Shown in pieces: positions 1-9,900 of a stretch of DNA of 48,647 nucleotides. Positions within the stretch are counted from its first letter, which is position 1. Each line of letters begins with the position of its first letter. The notes under the pieces were generated by a model. The model made no database searches and was not told where the DNA came from. It worked only from the letters and a program-made list of their open reading frames with translations. Where the stretch lies: positions 1 through 48,647 of the forward strand of contig CAMDJH010000009.1 of NCBI GenBank assembly GCA_945900455.1, in the 5' to 3' direction. The position numbers were made by a program, and so were the translations under genes. The stretch comes from Akkermansia muciniphila. GTDB taxonomy: Bacteria; Verrucomicrobiota; Verrucomicrobiia; Limisphaerales; UBA9464.

Positions 1-2
1 CC

Positions 3-515
3 TATTATTCCTGGGGCGGAAAGGCTGGAATTCAGGCGCCGGTGACCGGCAATCAGTTCCGATTGATCAATCCATACATTGTCAAGACGGGCGCCGTGAT
101 GACAAACGAAGGGGGAGCCGCCCTGGCGTTCCTGTGTCCGAGTGACAACGGGGCGAAGAAGGGTCACTGGCCCAAGGATTTGAAGCCCACAGTGTTCGAT
201 CAGGATGGCAGCAGCTATTTCTACAACTGCAGCGCCAACAATAACGATGGCAACAAAGGATTGTTTGGCAAGAGAACGTCCGACGTGCGGAATCCAAGCA
301 CGGTAATTCTGGTCAATGATTTTGCGTTCAACTGTTACTTTGAATGGGTGTCCCGGAAAGCCGTATTTCAGTATATGTACTGGCACGAGAAAAACCGGCT
401 GGGAAGCGGAAACGTGCTCTTTGTCGATGCGCATGTGAGTTATCAACAGGCGACCACCGACAAGCCCGACTTTCAGCACGGGCCATCGTGGTCGTTCGTG
501 TATAACGATCCGTAG
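3..515 (+). CDS. Prepilin-like (DUF1559/H-X9-DG type) protein, C-terminal part
   Basis: The reading frame is open from the left edge, so the N-terminal prepilin cleavage and methylation segment lies outside the window. About 170 residues are visible. The C-terminus has the pattern of verrucomicrobial and planctomycetal type II pseudopilin-like proteins, in which a His is followed by a Gly-Asn-Val-Leu-Phe stretch and an acidic turn: here HEKNRLGSGNVLFVDAHV. The usual DGH is DAH in this copy. Such proteins have an N-terminal signal helix and an extracytoplasmic beta domain; their exact role is unknown. No partner gene follows on this strand. Confidence 0.7.
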   Translation, partial: YYSWGGKAGIQAPVTGNQFRLINPYIVKTGAVMTNEGGAALAFLCPSDNGAKKGHWPKDLKPTVFDQDGSSYFYNCSANNNDGNKGLFGKRTSDVRNPSTVILVNDFAFNCYFEWVSRKAVFQYMYWHEKNRLGSGNVLFVDAHVSYQQATTDKPDFQHGPSWSFVYNDP

Positions 516-526
516 TTGATCGAATT

Positions 527-580
527 ATAAAAAGGTGGCGCCGGAAGGATGCATTGGAACATGCACTCCCTTCCGGCGCC
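527..580 (-). terminator. Intrinsic terminator of the EF-hand gene
   Basis: A 12-bp perfect inverted repeat (GGCGCCGGAAGG at 537-548 with its complement at 569-580) has an inner 5-bp stem (550-554 with 561-565). Read on the minus strand it is followed within three bases by TTTTT, which is the layout of a Rho-independent terminator. It sits 21 bp beyond the stop of the minus-strand EF-hand gene. On the plus strand there is no T-run after the stem, so it is probably one-directional. Confidence 0.75.
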
Positions 581-601
581 CTCGCCTGCTACAGCGCCCG
601 C

Positions 602-1459
602 TTACTCCGATCCGGGACGCGGTGGCCGATTCTCTTGGCCTTCGCCATGACCGCGAGGCCCACGACCGTCCGCACCGTGTTCTCCGGGTCCACCCGGGTG
701 TTGCGGGCGGTATTCGTCGTGCGTGATTCTTCGGTCGCCATTCTTATCGAGCATCTTCAGGGACTGGCTGGCCTTTCCGATTTCGTCGGCGTCAATCGTG
801 CCGTCGTGATTCAGATCGAGGGCCAGGAAGATGGGATTGATCGGGTGCGGACCCCTGGGGCCCCTCGGCCCGCCCGGTCCACCGTGTTCACGATCCGGCC
901 CGCCGGGCCCACCCCGCTCACCGGCCGGCCCAGCCCGTTCGCCCTCCGGTCCACCCGAACCGCCCCGGTCACCACGCGGCCCACCATGCCCGCCGCCGTC
1001 GCTCTCCCGGCCTCCGGGCCCACCACGGCCACCCTGCTCGGCGTCCGGCCTGCCAAGCCCACCGCGGTCACCGCGTTCCCCTCTCGGGCCCCGCTGACCG
1101 TCTCGCTCTCCCGGTCCACTCGGGCCGTCGGGTCCGCCGGCGCGCTGCGGACGTAATTCCTCGCGGCTAATTTTGCCGTCGCCGTTCATGTCGAGGCTTT
1201 TCAAGGACTCGCTGGCTTTTCCCATTTCTTCGGCGTCAATGACACCGTCGTGGTTGAGATCGAGTGCGAGGAGGAGTGGATTCATCGGGCGTTGCCTGCC
1301 GGGCTCACCGGGTCCGCCACGTTCCCTGTCGGGGCCGCCGCGGCGGCCTTCGTGACCGGGAGGGCGTTGTCCGCCCGGGGGGGGATTGCCATCTTGCGCC
1401 GAAACGAGACACGTCGAGACGCTCAGCGCCAACGTTAGAATGAGGACTTTTGTGTTCAT
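602..1459 (-). CDS. Secreted EF-hand protein with Gly-Pro-rich (collagen-like) linker
   Basis: The 285-residue product begins with a signal peptide (cleavage likely near residue 21, VSA-QD). It has two near-copies of an EF-hand pair: loops at 67-78 and 90-101, and at 215-226 and 238-249, each with the D-x-[NH]-x-D-G/R pattern and a closing Glu. The pairs share the phrase LALDLNHDG and are therefore an internal duplication. Between and around them lie Gly-Gly-Pro and Gly-x-x repeats rich in Arg, Asp and Glu. It probably binds calcium outside the cytoplasm; the repeat region may be flexible or bind polymers (inference). It is divergent from the two-component system at 1766, whose sensor has a similar Gly-Pro tract. 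The base skew of the repeat creates long meaningless frames on the other strand. Confidence 0.85.
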   Translation of the reverse strand: MNTKVLILTLALSVSTCLVSAQDGNPPPGGQRPPGHEGRRGGPDRERGGPGEPGRQRPMNPLLLALDLNHDGVIDAEEMGKASESLKSLDMNGDGKISREELRPQRAGGPDGPSGPGERDGQRGPRGERGDRGGLGRPDAEQGGRGGPGGRESDGGGHGGPRGDRGGSGGPEGERAGPAGERGGPGGPDREHGGPGGPRGPRGPHPINPIFLALDLNHDGTIDADEIGKASQSLKMLDKNGDRRITHDEYRPQHPGGPGEHGADGRGPRGHGEGQENRPPRPGSE

Positions 1460-1765
1460 GATGTTTAATTTTTGCTGTCAGTTCGCCGCACCGGCCGTCT
1501 GCATCACCTCGATGCAAAATAGTTTCCAGCCGGAGCGCAGAAAGAGTTGTCGGCCCGTGAGCGCAGAAGCAGCAGGCGGAGGCGACTCATCGTTTTCATG
1601 ACGCCACGTTACGCGAGGCAACCTTAAGAGAACGTGAAGCTGAAAAAAATTCTCTGCATGCCGATTTCAACCGGATTGAGTAATGCTCTTGTTCGTGAAG
1701 TGGCATGGTTTGCATCATCAAAAGGCCCCGAATGAAATCGTTCGAACGTTCGCCCACCCATTGGC
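1460..1765. promoter_or_regulatory. Divergent intergenic region, EF-hand gene / two-component system
   Basis: This 306-bp gap separates two divergent transcription units and must hold both promoters. It is more AT-rich than its surroundings near 1640-1700. A loose inverted repeat AGAGAA / TTCTCT lies around 1626-1655. No consensus promoter could be called with confidence. Confidence 0.4.
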
Positions 1766-2419
1766 ATGAGAATCCTGATCATCGAAGACGAGCCCGACCT
1801 GCTGCGAAGCCTGACGATGGCGTTGCGTGATGAAGGCTACGCCGTGGACACGGCGGCGAACGGTGAAGACGGCCTTTTCAGTGCCGAGAGCATTGCGTAT
1901 GACGTCATCCTGCTGGATGTGATGCTGCCGAAGCTCGACGGCTGGGGAGTGCTGCAGCGCTTGCGCAAGATCCGCAAGACACCCGTGCTCATGCTCACCG
2001 CACGCGACACCTCGCGTGACCGCGTGCGAGGCCTTGACTCGGGAGCGGATGACTACCTGGTGAAGCCGTTTGACCTCCCGGAACTACTAGCCCGCCTGCG
2101 TGCTTTGATCCGGCGGACGTCGGGTCAGACCACGACTCAGATTAAAATCGGGGAGGTGACGCTCGACACCGCGGCGCGCTCGGTGACCCGTGCGGGTGTA
2201 CCCGTCGAACTCACCGCCCGAGAATACGGACTGCTTGAATACCTCATGCTCCACCGCGGCCAAGTCGTCACTCGAACCGCGCTTTACGAACACTTATTCG
2301 ACGAGGACGACAGCACACTCTCGAATCTGCTCGATGTACATGTTTCCAACATGCGGAAGAAATTGGGGCACGATTTCATCACCACCCGGCGCGGCCACGG
2401 ATATTGCATTGAAGGCTGA
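1766..2419 (+). CDS. OmpR/PhoB-family response regulator
   Basis: The 217-residue protein has an N-terminal receiver domain with acidic pocket E7/D8, phospho-acceptor D51 in LLDVMLP, T78 and K100 in VKPF, followed by a winged-helix DNA-binding domain (about 125-217) ending with the usual RGxGY segment. It should be phosphorylated by the kinase encoded 2 bp downstream and regulate transcription. Length and motifs are normal for the family. The closest candidate target is the divergent EF-hand gene, with which it shares a 306-bp intergenic region (inference). Confidence 0.95.
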   Translation: MRILIIEDEPDLLRSLTMALRDEGYAVDTAANGEDGLFSAESIAYDVILLDVMLPKLDGWGVLQRLRKIRKTPVLMLTARDTSRDRVRGLDSGADDYLVKPFDLPELLARLRALIRRTSGQTTTQIKIGEVTLDTAARSVTRAGVPVELTAREYGLLEYLMLHRGQVVTRTALYEHLFDEDDSTLSNLLDVHVSNMRKKLGHDFITTRRGHGYCIEG

Positions 2420-2421
2420 CC

Positions 2422-3954
2422 ATGATTTTTCATTCCATCCGTTGGCGGTTGCAACTCTGGCACGGGCTGATCCTGCTGTCCGTGCTCGTTGGATTCGGCT
2501 TCACCGCCTACCGCCTCCAGTACGCGAATGAACTTCACCGCGTGGATCAGGATTTACAGCAACGACTGGGGCCGGTGCTGGAGGCTTTGCGTCGCCCGCC
2601 GACCGGCGACCGCGGAGGCCCCGGCGGGCCTGGCGGTCCAGACGGTCCGCGCGGCGGTCCAAACGGCGCGGGCGGCCCGCGCAGACCCGGTGGCCCGCGA
2701 CCGATTGAAGGTGGGCCGGACGACCGGGGACGTCGGGGGCCGCCGCCGCGTGAGGCAGGGGGAGAATTTCGAGCACCGCGAGAGTTCCGCCTCGGTCCCA
2801 ACCGTGCCGGGCTGTTCGAAGGCGACAGCAATCCATTCTATTATATCGTCTGGCTTCGTGACGGAAGCGAACTAAGCCGCTCCGCCAGTGCGGCGTCCGA
2901 CGTTTCGCGGCCCGATCCGATCAGCAGGCAGGTCCCGGCGGTGCGACTGCGCGGAACGAACCGCGAGTTCTACCAATTCACCCCGCCCGGCGAATGTATC
3001 CTCGTGGGTCGATCAATCGGGCCAGAACTTGCCAGCCTTCGACGGCTGGCTCTCGTGCTTTCGGCGTTGGGCAGCATCGTGATGGTCCTGGGACTTGCCG
3101 GCGGTTGGTGGCTCGCGACCCGTGCCATCCGTCCCATCGGCGACATCAGCGCCGCGGCCGCGACGATTGCCGGGGGCAATCTCTCCCATCGCATCAATAC
3201 GGAAAATACCGACAACGAACTTGGCGAACTGGCGACCGTTCTAAACTCGACCTTCGCTCGCCTGGAAGGCGCATTCGCCAGGCAACAACAATTCACGGCC
3301 GATGCTTCCCACGAACTGCGGACCCCGATCGCCGTGATTCTTTCCCAGACCCAGGCGACGCTTGCCCGCGAACGCAACTCCGCCGAATACCGCGAGACCT
3401 TGGAAGCCTGCCAGCGCGCCGCTCAACGGATGCGCCGGCTGACCGAGTCATTGCTCGCCCTTGCCCGGCTCGACGCCGGACAAGAGTCGTTGAAACGGGA
3501 GCGAATCGACCTGAGCCAGACGGTGCGAGAGAGCCTCGAATTGTTGCGCCCCCTGGCCGAAGATCGCCATATTCGGATCCACTCTGAACTCGCGACGACG
3601 GAATGCCTCGGCGACTCCGAACGTCTCGCGCAAGTTATCTCCAACCTGCTGTCGAACGCCATTCTCCACAACACGAGCGACGGGGAAGTTCGCGTGGTAA
3701 CCCGGCGGGAAAATGATTCTGCACTCCTGGTTGTTGCCGACACGGGGCCGGGAATTCCCGCGGAAGATCTCCCTCGAATCTTTGAACGTTTTTACCGCGC
3801 AGACAAATCCCGCACCGGCGCAACCGGCGGAACCGGTCTCGGCCTCGCAATCTGCAAAGCCATCGTCGCTGCGCATGGCGGCAGCATCGACGTCGCCTGC
3901 CCGGCCAGCGGCGGTGCCACCTTTACCGTCCGTCTCCCGTCAGGTCTCCGTTAA
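2422..3954 (+). CDS. Sensor histidine kinase with Gly-Pro-rich periplasmic tract
   Basis: The 510-residue protein has TM1 at about 12-30, a periplasmic region 31-207, TM2 at about 208-232, a HAMP linker (233-285), a HisKA domain with phospho-acceptor H297 in DASHELRTP, and a HATPase_c domain with an N-box (SNLLSNAILHN), GPGIP and GTGLGLAI. It starts 2 bp after the response regulator and is certainly its partner. Residues 61-119 of the sensor region are low complexity, with repeated GGPGGP, DGPRGGP and RRPGGP units very like those of the EF-hand protein encoded at 602-1459. The stop codon shares the palindrome TTAA with the stop of the convergent giant gene. Confidence 0.95.
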   Translation: MIFHSIRWRLQLWHGLILLSVLVGFGFTAYRLQYANELHRVDQDLQQRLGPVLEALRRPPTGDRGGPGGPGGPDGPRGGPNGAGGPRRPGGPRPIEGGPDDRGRRGPPPREAGGEFRAPREFRLGPNRAGLFEGDSNPFYYIVWLRDGSELSRSASAASDVSRPDPISRQVPAVRLRGTNREFYQFTPPGECILVGRSIGPELASLRRLALVLSALGSIVMVLGLAGGWWLATRAIRPIGDISAAAATIAGGNLSHRINTENTDNELGELATVLNSTFARLEGAFARQQQFTADASHELRTPIAVILSQTQATLARERNSAEYRETLEACQRAAQRMRRLTESLLALARLDAGQESLKRERIDLSQTVRESLELLRPLAEDRHIRIHSELATTECLGDSERLAQVISNLLSNAILHNTSDGEVRVVTRRENDSALLVVADTGPGIPAEDLPRIFERFYRADKSRTGATGGTGLGLAICKAIVAAHGGSIDVACPASGGATFTVRLPSGLR

Positions 3955-6900
3955 GCCGGCTGTCCTGCCCAACGGCGGGCCAGGCACAACAGCCCCATCG
4001 CGGCAGCCACGACGGTGAGAATCGCAAATCGTGCCGGAAGCGACACCGCCACCGCCTCGGCGGCCTGAAGGGTGACGCGAAGGCTTGTTTTGGTCTCCAC
4101 CTGCACCGATCGCGTGAAGATCAGGCTGCGCCCCAACTCGGGAACCGAGGCCCGGATGGTCGACGGATTCGCCACCGTGGCTTCCTGCTGTTGGATCAGG
4201 CGCTCGACCAGGCGCGTCTGCACGGCATTGTCCTCGGCGGAGTTCCGCTCGAACAACTGTTTCGCCTCCAGCTGGGTGTAGGCCGTTTCCCGTCCGTCGC
4301 GGAGACTCCGGGGTGTATTCGCCAGAGCGGAGGTTTCACCCGCGCCCCGTGCCTGGCGCACATTAAGCCCGACGAGAGCCTGCTGTGTCTTGAGATTGTG
4401 AAGTTGCACGCGGGCATCCTCATTGAACGCATTGTCATGCTGGGAAAGCCCGTAGGCGTTCTGAAATGCGCGGCGCGCCCGTTCGGGGTCACCTTTCTCC
4501 AGGAGCGAGTTTGCCATCGAGAGGAACTGCTCCGCCTCACGCGTCTTTTCCGTCTGCACTCCGGCCTCCGAGCGGACATAACTATCGAGATCGACTGCCA
4601 CGGGGCTCGCTTCACTCGATTGCTCCTGCAATTGCAACGATCCTCCCCAATTTTTCAGACGCCACTTTTCATTTAGAAATACACGCCACGAAATGTTCTC
4701 AAGCGGCAGGTCAAATTCCGGCCCCAGCAGGGACAAATCCAACGAACGCGACCGTTGTCCGCCAACGTTAGAGGCATAAAAAAGCTCCACTGCCAAAGGC
4801 TCGCCCGTCCTCGAGTGTTGATCGAGGGGGATCAGGATCTGGTCCGCCTCTCGCCACGGCCAGACGCTTTTCTGGCCGACGAAGGCAAACCAGAACCGCG
4901 AATGCTCGGGCAGCCGGAAGTGCAACTGCTGCTGGTCGCCCGGGATCATCGACAATTCAACACGGGTCAACACCGCACCGTCGTCCGACACGACCGACGT
5001 CAGCGAGATGCTGTTCACGCGAGCGGGAAGAAGCTTCGCGGCATCGTGCCGTTCGAGCGTGAGAGGCAATTGAAATGTCGGCTCGACCAGGCGAAACGTA
5101 TGATCCGCGGACGCCCCCGGCAGATCCTTCTGCAGAGTCCGTGGGATGGACTGCCATTCCGCGGGCTGCAAGGCTGCTGGCACACCGCCGAGATTCGCTT
5201 GAAGCCGGTTTCCAGCCTGCAGGGTGAGAAATCCCCGCTGCAGATTCACCTCCTGCGCCTCGATTCCCTGAACCAGGAATATCGGCGCCTTTTCCGCAAG
5301 AGGCTGCGTAAAGGTCACCTGGAGGAGGAGCTTTCCCGAGGTTCGCCGGGCTAGCCGAATTTCCCAGTCACGATAGGCCGCGTTCGTCTGAATTGAGCGC
5401 AGCAGGAAATCGGCGACCTGTTCGCCGCGGAACCGGACACCCTCCGCCGTGCCCGGGAGTCGCACGGACAGAGACTTCACGCCGGCATTTTCAATTTCAT
5501 AGAGCAGGTTGCCGGCCACGCGTACCTGCGCCTCGTCGATGACCAGATGCTGAAGACTGGACACCTGGGTCCAGGCGTCCACGCGCTCCAGGTCCAGCGT
5601 CAAAGACCAATCCGCCTGCAACAGTCGAAACGCGGCAACCCCCTTCTGCCGAACGCCCGCTTGAACCGGATCAAGTTGCGTTACGCCGTCGCGAGTCGCC
5701 ACCTGCAACCGCAGACCCTGCTCCGGAACCACCACCAGTTGTCCACGCTGCTTCGACGCCTCGCGCACAATCAACCGGGGAACCGCCCAACCTTTCGCCG
5801 AACGAAGTCCCGGTCCACTCAGGCTCAAATGAAACACCTGCGCCCCATCCGTCCGCCCCTTTAGATGCAGTGTAACGATCCGCTCCGAATCCGTCTTCAG
5901 CTCCGTCCAGTGGCTCAACAACGGACCACTGATCGACTCGACATCGAGTCCCGTCGGCAACGGGAAACTCAGCTTGAATACACCCGCGCGGGTGATCGAC
6001 ACATTAAACGTCGCCACCAAAAGGTTGCGATCTTCACCAAGCGAGAGCGTTTGTTGCGACTCAACCCGCACGTCCGACTCCACCGCCGACGCCTTGAGGA
6101 CCAACGGTAGTGCAGGGTTGGAATACCGGTAGGCGCGCCTCACGGTGAGTCCCGCAATCTGTGCCCGGAGGGGTTCCAAAATATCCACCGGAAAATCCTC
6201 CAGATTAATCGGAGACATCCCCTCCCCTCGCACGTCATCCAGTTGCACTTCCCCGCCCGTGGCCACACCCACTCGTCCCACCTGGCCGGCCGCTTCAGAA
6301 ACGGAAATGAGCCCCACGGGGTGTTCGAGTGGCAACGGACCCGTCGACGTCTGCGACTGGATCAACAGGGGAAAGGCGCGGGATTGCGCCGGGCTCAACC
6401 CGACCCGCAGCCGGCGAGCCACCGGATCATACCGCCAGAGCGAGACGACTGGCGCCACAACGTCGGTGATTGTCATTCCGCCAGGAATTTCAAAAACCAG
6501 TTCGCTCAATTCGCCTTGCGCGGGCCGGATCTGTGCCTGATGCAATCCCTCCACGACGCCGGCACCCGGGACATATAATTGAGATAACTCCGCATAGAAC
6601 ACCGCCTTCTCCCGCCGGGTGTCGCGACTCCGTGGCTTCCAGCCGATCCAGCAATCCGCCACGGGTGCGAGCACGAGATGAAACACGCTGTTGGTGGAAC
6701 CCGCACGATCGCCGGGAAGAACGGACACCGCATCCGGCGCATTGACGTCGGCCTCCAATCCCGCAAGCACGAGCGTCATCCGATTCACCAGCGCATGCTG
6801 AACCGGGAGCGCGAATCCGCGGTCCTGTTCGCGTGAAATCACGGGCAACTGATAGTCCAATTCGATGTCGATCATCCCGGATTTTTCGGCCATGACGCCG

Positions 6901-9900
6901 TGTCCGACTGCGTTTCCAAACGGCAATTGTACCAAGCGGCCCGCATCAGCCTTGCATTGCCAGCGGGTTAACACACCCGGCGGATGCAACAGCGGGAGCG
7001 TCTGGCCCTGGATCGCCTGCCAGCGGAGTCTTGAGGTGCCATAGACAAAACCATCCTGGACCCGGACATCCAGGATTGCCGAATCTGCCGTCACCGGTCG
7101 TTGCAGAACCCCATCGGTGGATCGGGGCAAAACCGGAATAGCGTCCAAGCCAAACGTAGTCGATGATGCCGCGAATCCCGAGAGAAGAAGCATCCAGGAC
7201 ACCGTGGCAGCGAGACCGGGGGACGGGTCGAGAGACCCGGCGCGTCGGGGCACTTGCCACCAGCGGCGCCCCAGCGGGAGAACGACTTCAATCAGAACGA
7301 ACGCCAGCGCCAGCACGAACAGTGTCGGTGCCCCATTGGGCGCGCGCAACGTCGACCAGAATACCAGGAACCACGCCACAAAGATGGCAAGGCGGCGCAA
7401 GCCTCCCTCGATGAAGACAAAGGCATAGGCACCCAGTATCAATGCGACCCACGCCGGCCAGTACATTCCGACGCGAGCCAGAAATCCGGGAACCAGAGTT
7501 GTGTTGAGGATATTGACAGACTGCAGACTGTTCGCCTGCTGGATCGCCGCGATAAAACGAAGAGGGGGCGGAACGGTGCTGCCGAAGGACGCGGCGATTG
7601 CCGACAACCGCGCCAGTGCGATCGCCATTCCGAGGAATCCGATCAGCCCCAATAGCCCTCCCAACACGTGACGCAGGCCAAACCGCGAGACGGTCCCACC
7701 GCTCGAATAACGCCATACGGAGATGCCCAGCAGCATCAGGGCAAGCCCCTTCCCCAGCCAGCGCAAGACCTCTCCCTGCCTCCCATCCTGAACCATCCGC
7801 AGCAATACGGCAAAACCCGACACGCTCGCCCCCGGTAATTCCGGTGTCAGCGTGCCTCCTCGATAGATTAGAGCTCGACCAGCATCGGGTTCCAATCGCC
7901 ATTCCGACAACAGAATTGGGGCTGAAATTGCCGGCGCGGCCACCGTCAATCGGCCCGGACTTTTTGAGTGGGACGCTATCTTGATTTCCAGATCCTGCAC
8001 CGCGTTCGGATCCCCCTGCGGCAGCAGTGGAACCAAGTTTGTCCGGCCGTCCGTCACGGGCACCACGGATTTCCCATTCACGGTCACGGACCAGAGTTCG
8101 GTGCCATCAGGCACCAGCAGTCGGATGTTCGGTGCGCCTTTGTTCTTCAGGAAATACCGGGCGTCGGTGATGACCTGACCTTCGCGCGACACGCGGGTCG
8201 TGAGGGCGGCGCGGTCGACCACCTGCCCGAGCGTTTCACCCTGCGTCAGCGGGAGGAGCTCCAGTTGGAGGTTGAACGGCCGGCTGGAATATCGGTAAGC
8301 CGCGAGGATCGGAGCATCGAAGAATAGCCGGTATTCCGCGGGTACTTCGCCGGGTTCGAGGGGCACCAGGCTGGACGACACATTCACTCGCTTGACCTGG
8401 AACTGGTACGTACTGACCACCAGGCTGTAGCCATGCTCGGATTGCACGTCGAGCGGCTCGGCACCATTGAAGCGCAAGGTCTCGCCCTGAGCCTTGAAGG
8501 GCCGTTCGTAGGTTGCTAGCAGCGTATAAGATCCGGAGACTGGCGTGTGCAACTGGACAACGTAACCGCCGTCCGCCCGTTGCCAGCTGCGGACATCCCG
8601 CCCGGTGAACTCGACATTCATATATTCGTTGGTCAATCCGATTCGGAATGCCGACACCGGTGCACCCGAGATAACGTAATTCACGAGCGTGCTGCCGAAC
8701 GCTATCCCTTCCCCAACGGTGAACAAATGCAACGCGTCCGCCTGAATTGACTGCGGCACGCGCTCCACCGCCAAGGTCGCCTGCCACGACGGATCGTTCA
8801 GCCGGAACGCTGCTTGCAGCCCGATCACTTTCTTCGGGAAAAAGCCCGTCGCGATCTCCGTCAAACCCGGGGTGCCCCCCGTGGAAAGACGAAAGCCGGC
8901 ATCCGCCGTAATCCCGATGTGCCCCCGCGTGGACCGGGCCTTCACCACTTCAACGCGTGGAAGAACCCACGTGCTCGCCCCGAGCGCCCCGTTCCGCTCA
9001 AGCCGCAGCTGCACCGTCTGTCGCCCCGCGACCGGCGTGCCATAGATAATTCGCAGAGGTGGATCCGTCGTGTTCGTAGGATCGGGCACAAAATAGTCAC
9101 TCATCCCCGACGCACTGAGCCGTGCCACCGCGTAACCAGCGGGTACCCGCAGGGCCAATTCCCGCAGCGGCGCCTCCCGTATATCGATCTCGATGTCCGC
9201 ATCAATCGCCAACTCCGTTTCCCCGAGGTGAAAAACAATAATTTGGGACACCGCAAGCTCCGGCAGGATGTTGTCGGCCTGAATGCGTAAATCGACGTCC
9301 CCTCCGGAAAAACGGTACGCAAATACCTGGGATGCCGGTTGCGAGAACAGCGAGCGCGTTGCATCGGCCGGTGGGAATTGCTCCGGTGAAATCTGGGAAA
9401 GGCCGCCGGCCTTCAACACCTCCAACCGCACGGCGCCGTCGTTGACGATTCGATAGTATCCTCCGAAGCGCGTTGCGCCCTCGGGACGAAGCTGCAAGAC
9501 ATTCGTCGCCTGCGGAAATGCTCCCAACGGTGTCTGGGTTTGAACCTGAAGTGGGAATTGATCTTTCTCTGCCTGGTTTAGTTGGATGTTCAACCGGCGA
9601 TCCACGGAACCCACGATCGGTTCCACCGCCCACGACAGGACATGCGCCCCTTGCACCCGCGTCACTTCCCCGTCCCCGTGCAGGATCAGACTCACGCGAT
9701 TCATTTCGCCCTGCATCACCTTGAAATCCAGCCAAGCCAACTCTCGCATCAGGCCGGGACCTACCGTGACCTGTGAGAGTTGTTCCACCGAGAAGAAGAG
9801 AGCTCCCTCGGCCTCGATGCGCTTTTCCTTCCAGTCCAGCAAAACGTGCCCATCCGGTGGCAGGTAGCCTGCAAACAGTTCACCCGAGCGCACCGGTCTG

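Noticed and set aside
554..1156. Long plus-strand frames opposite the EF-hand gene
   Set aside because: They are by-products of the GC-rich Gly-Pro repeat; composition (Pro/Thr/Ser/Arg) and absence of motifs show they are not genes.
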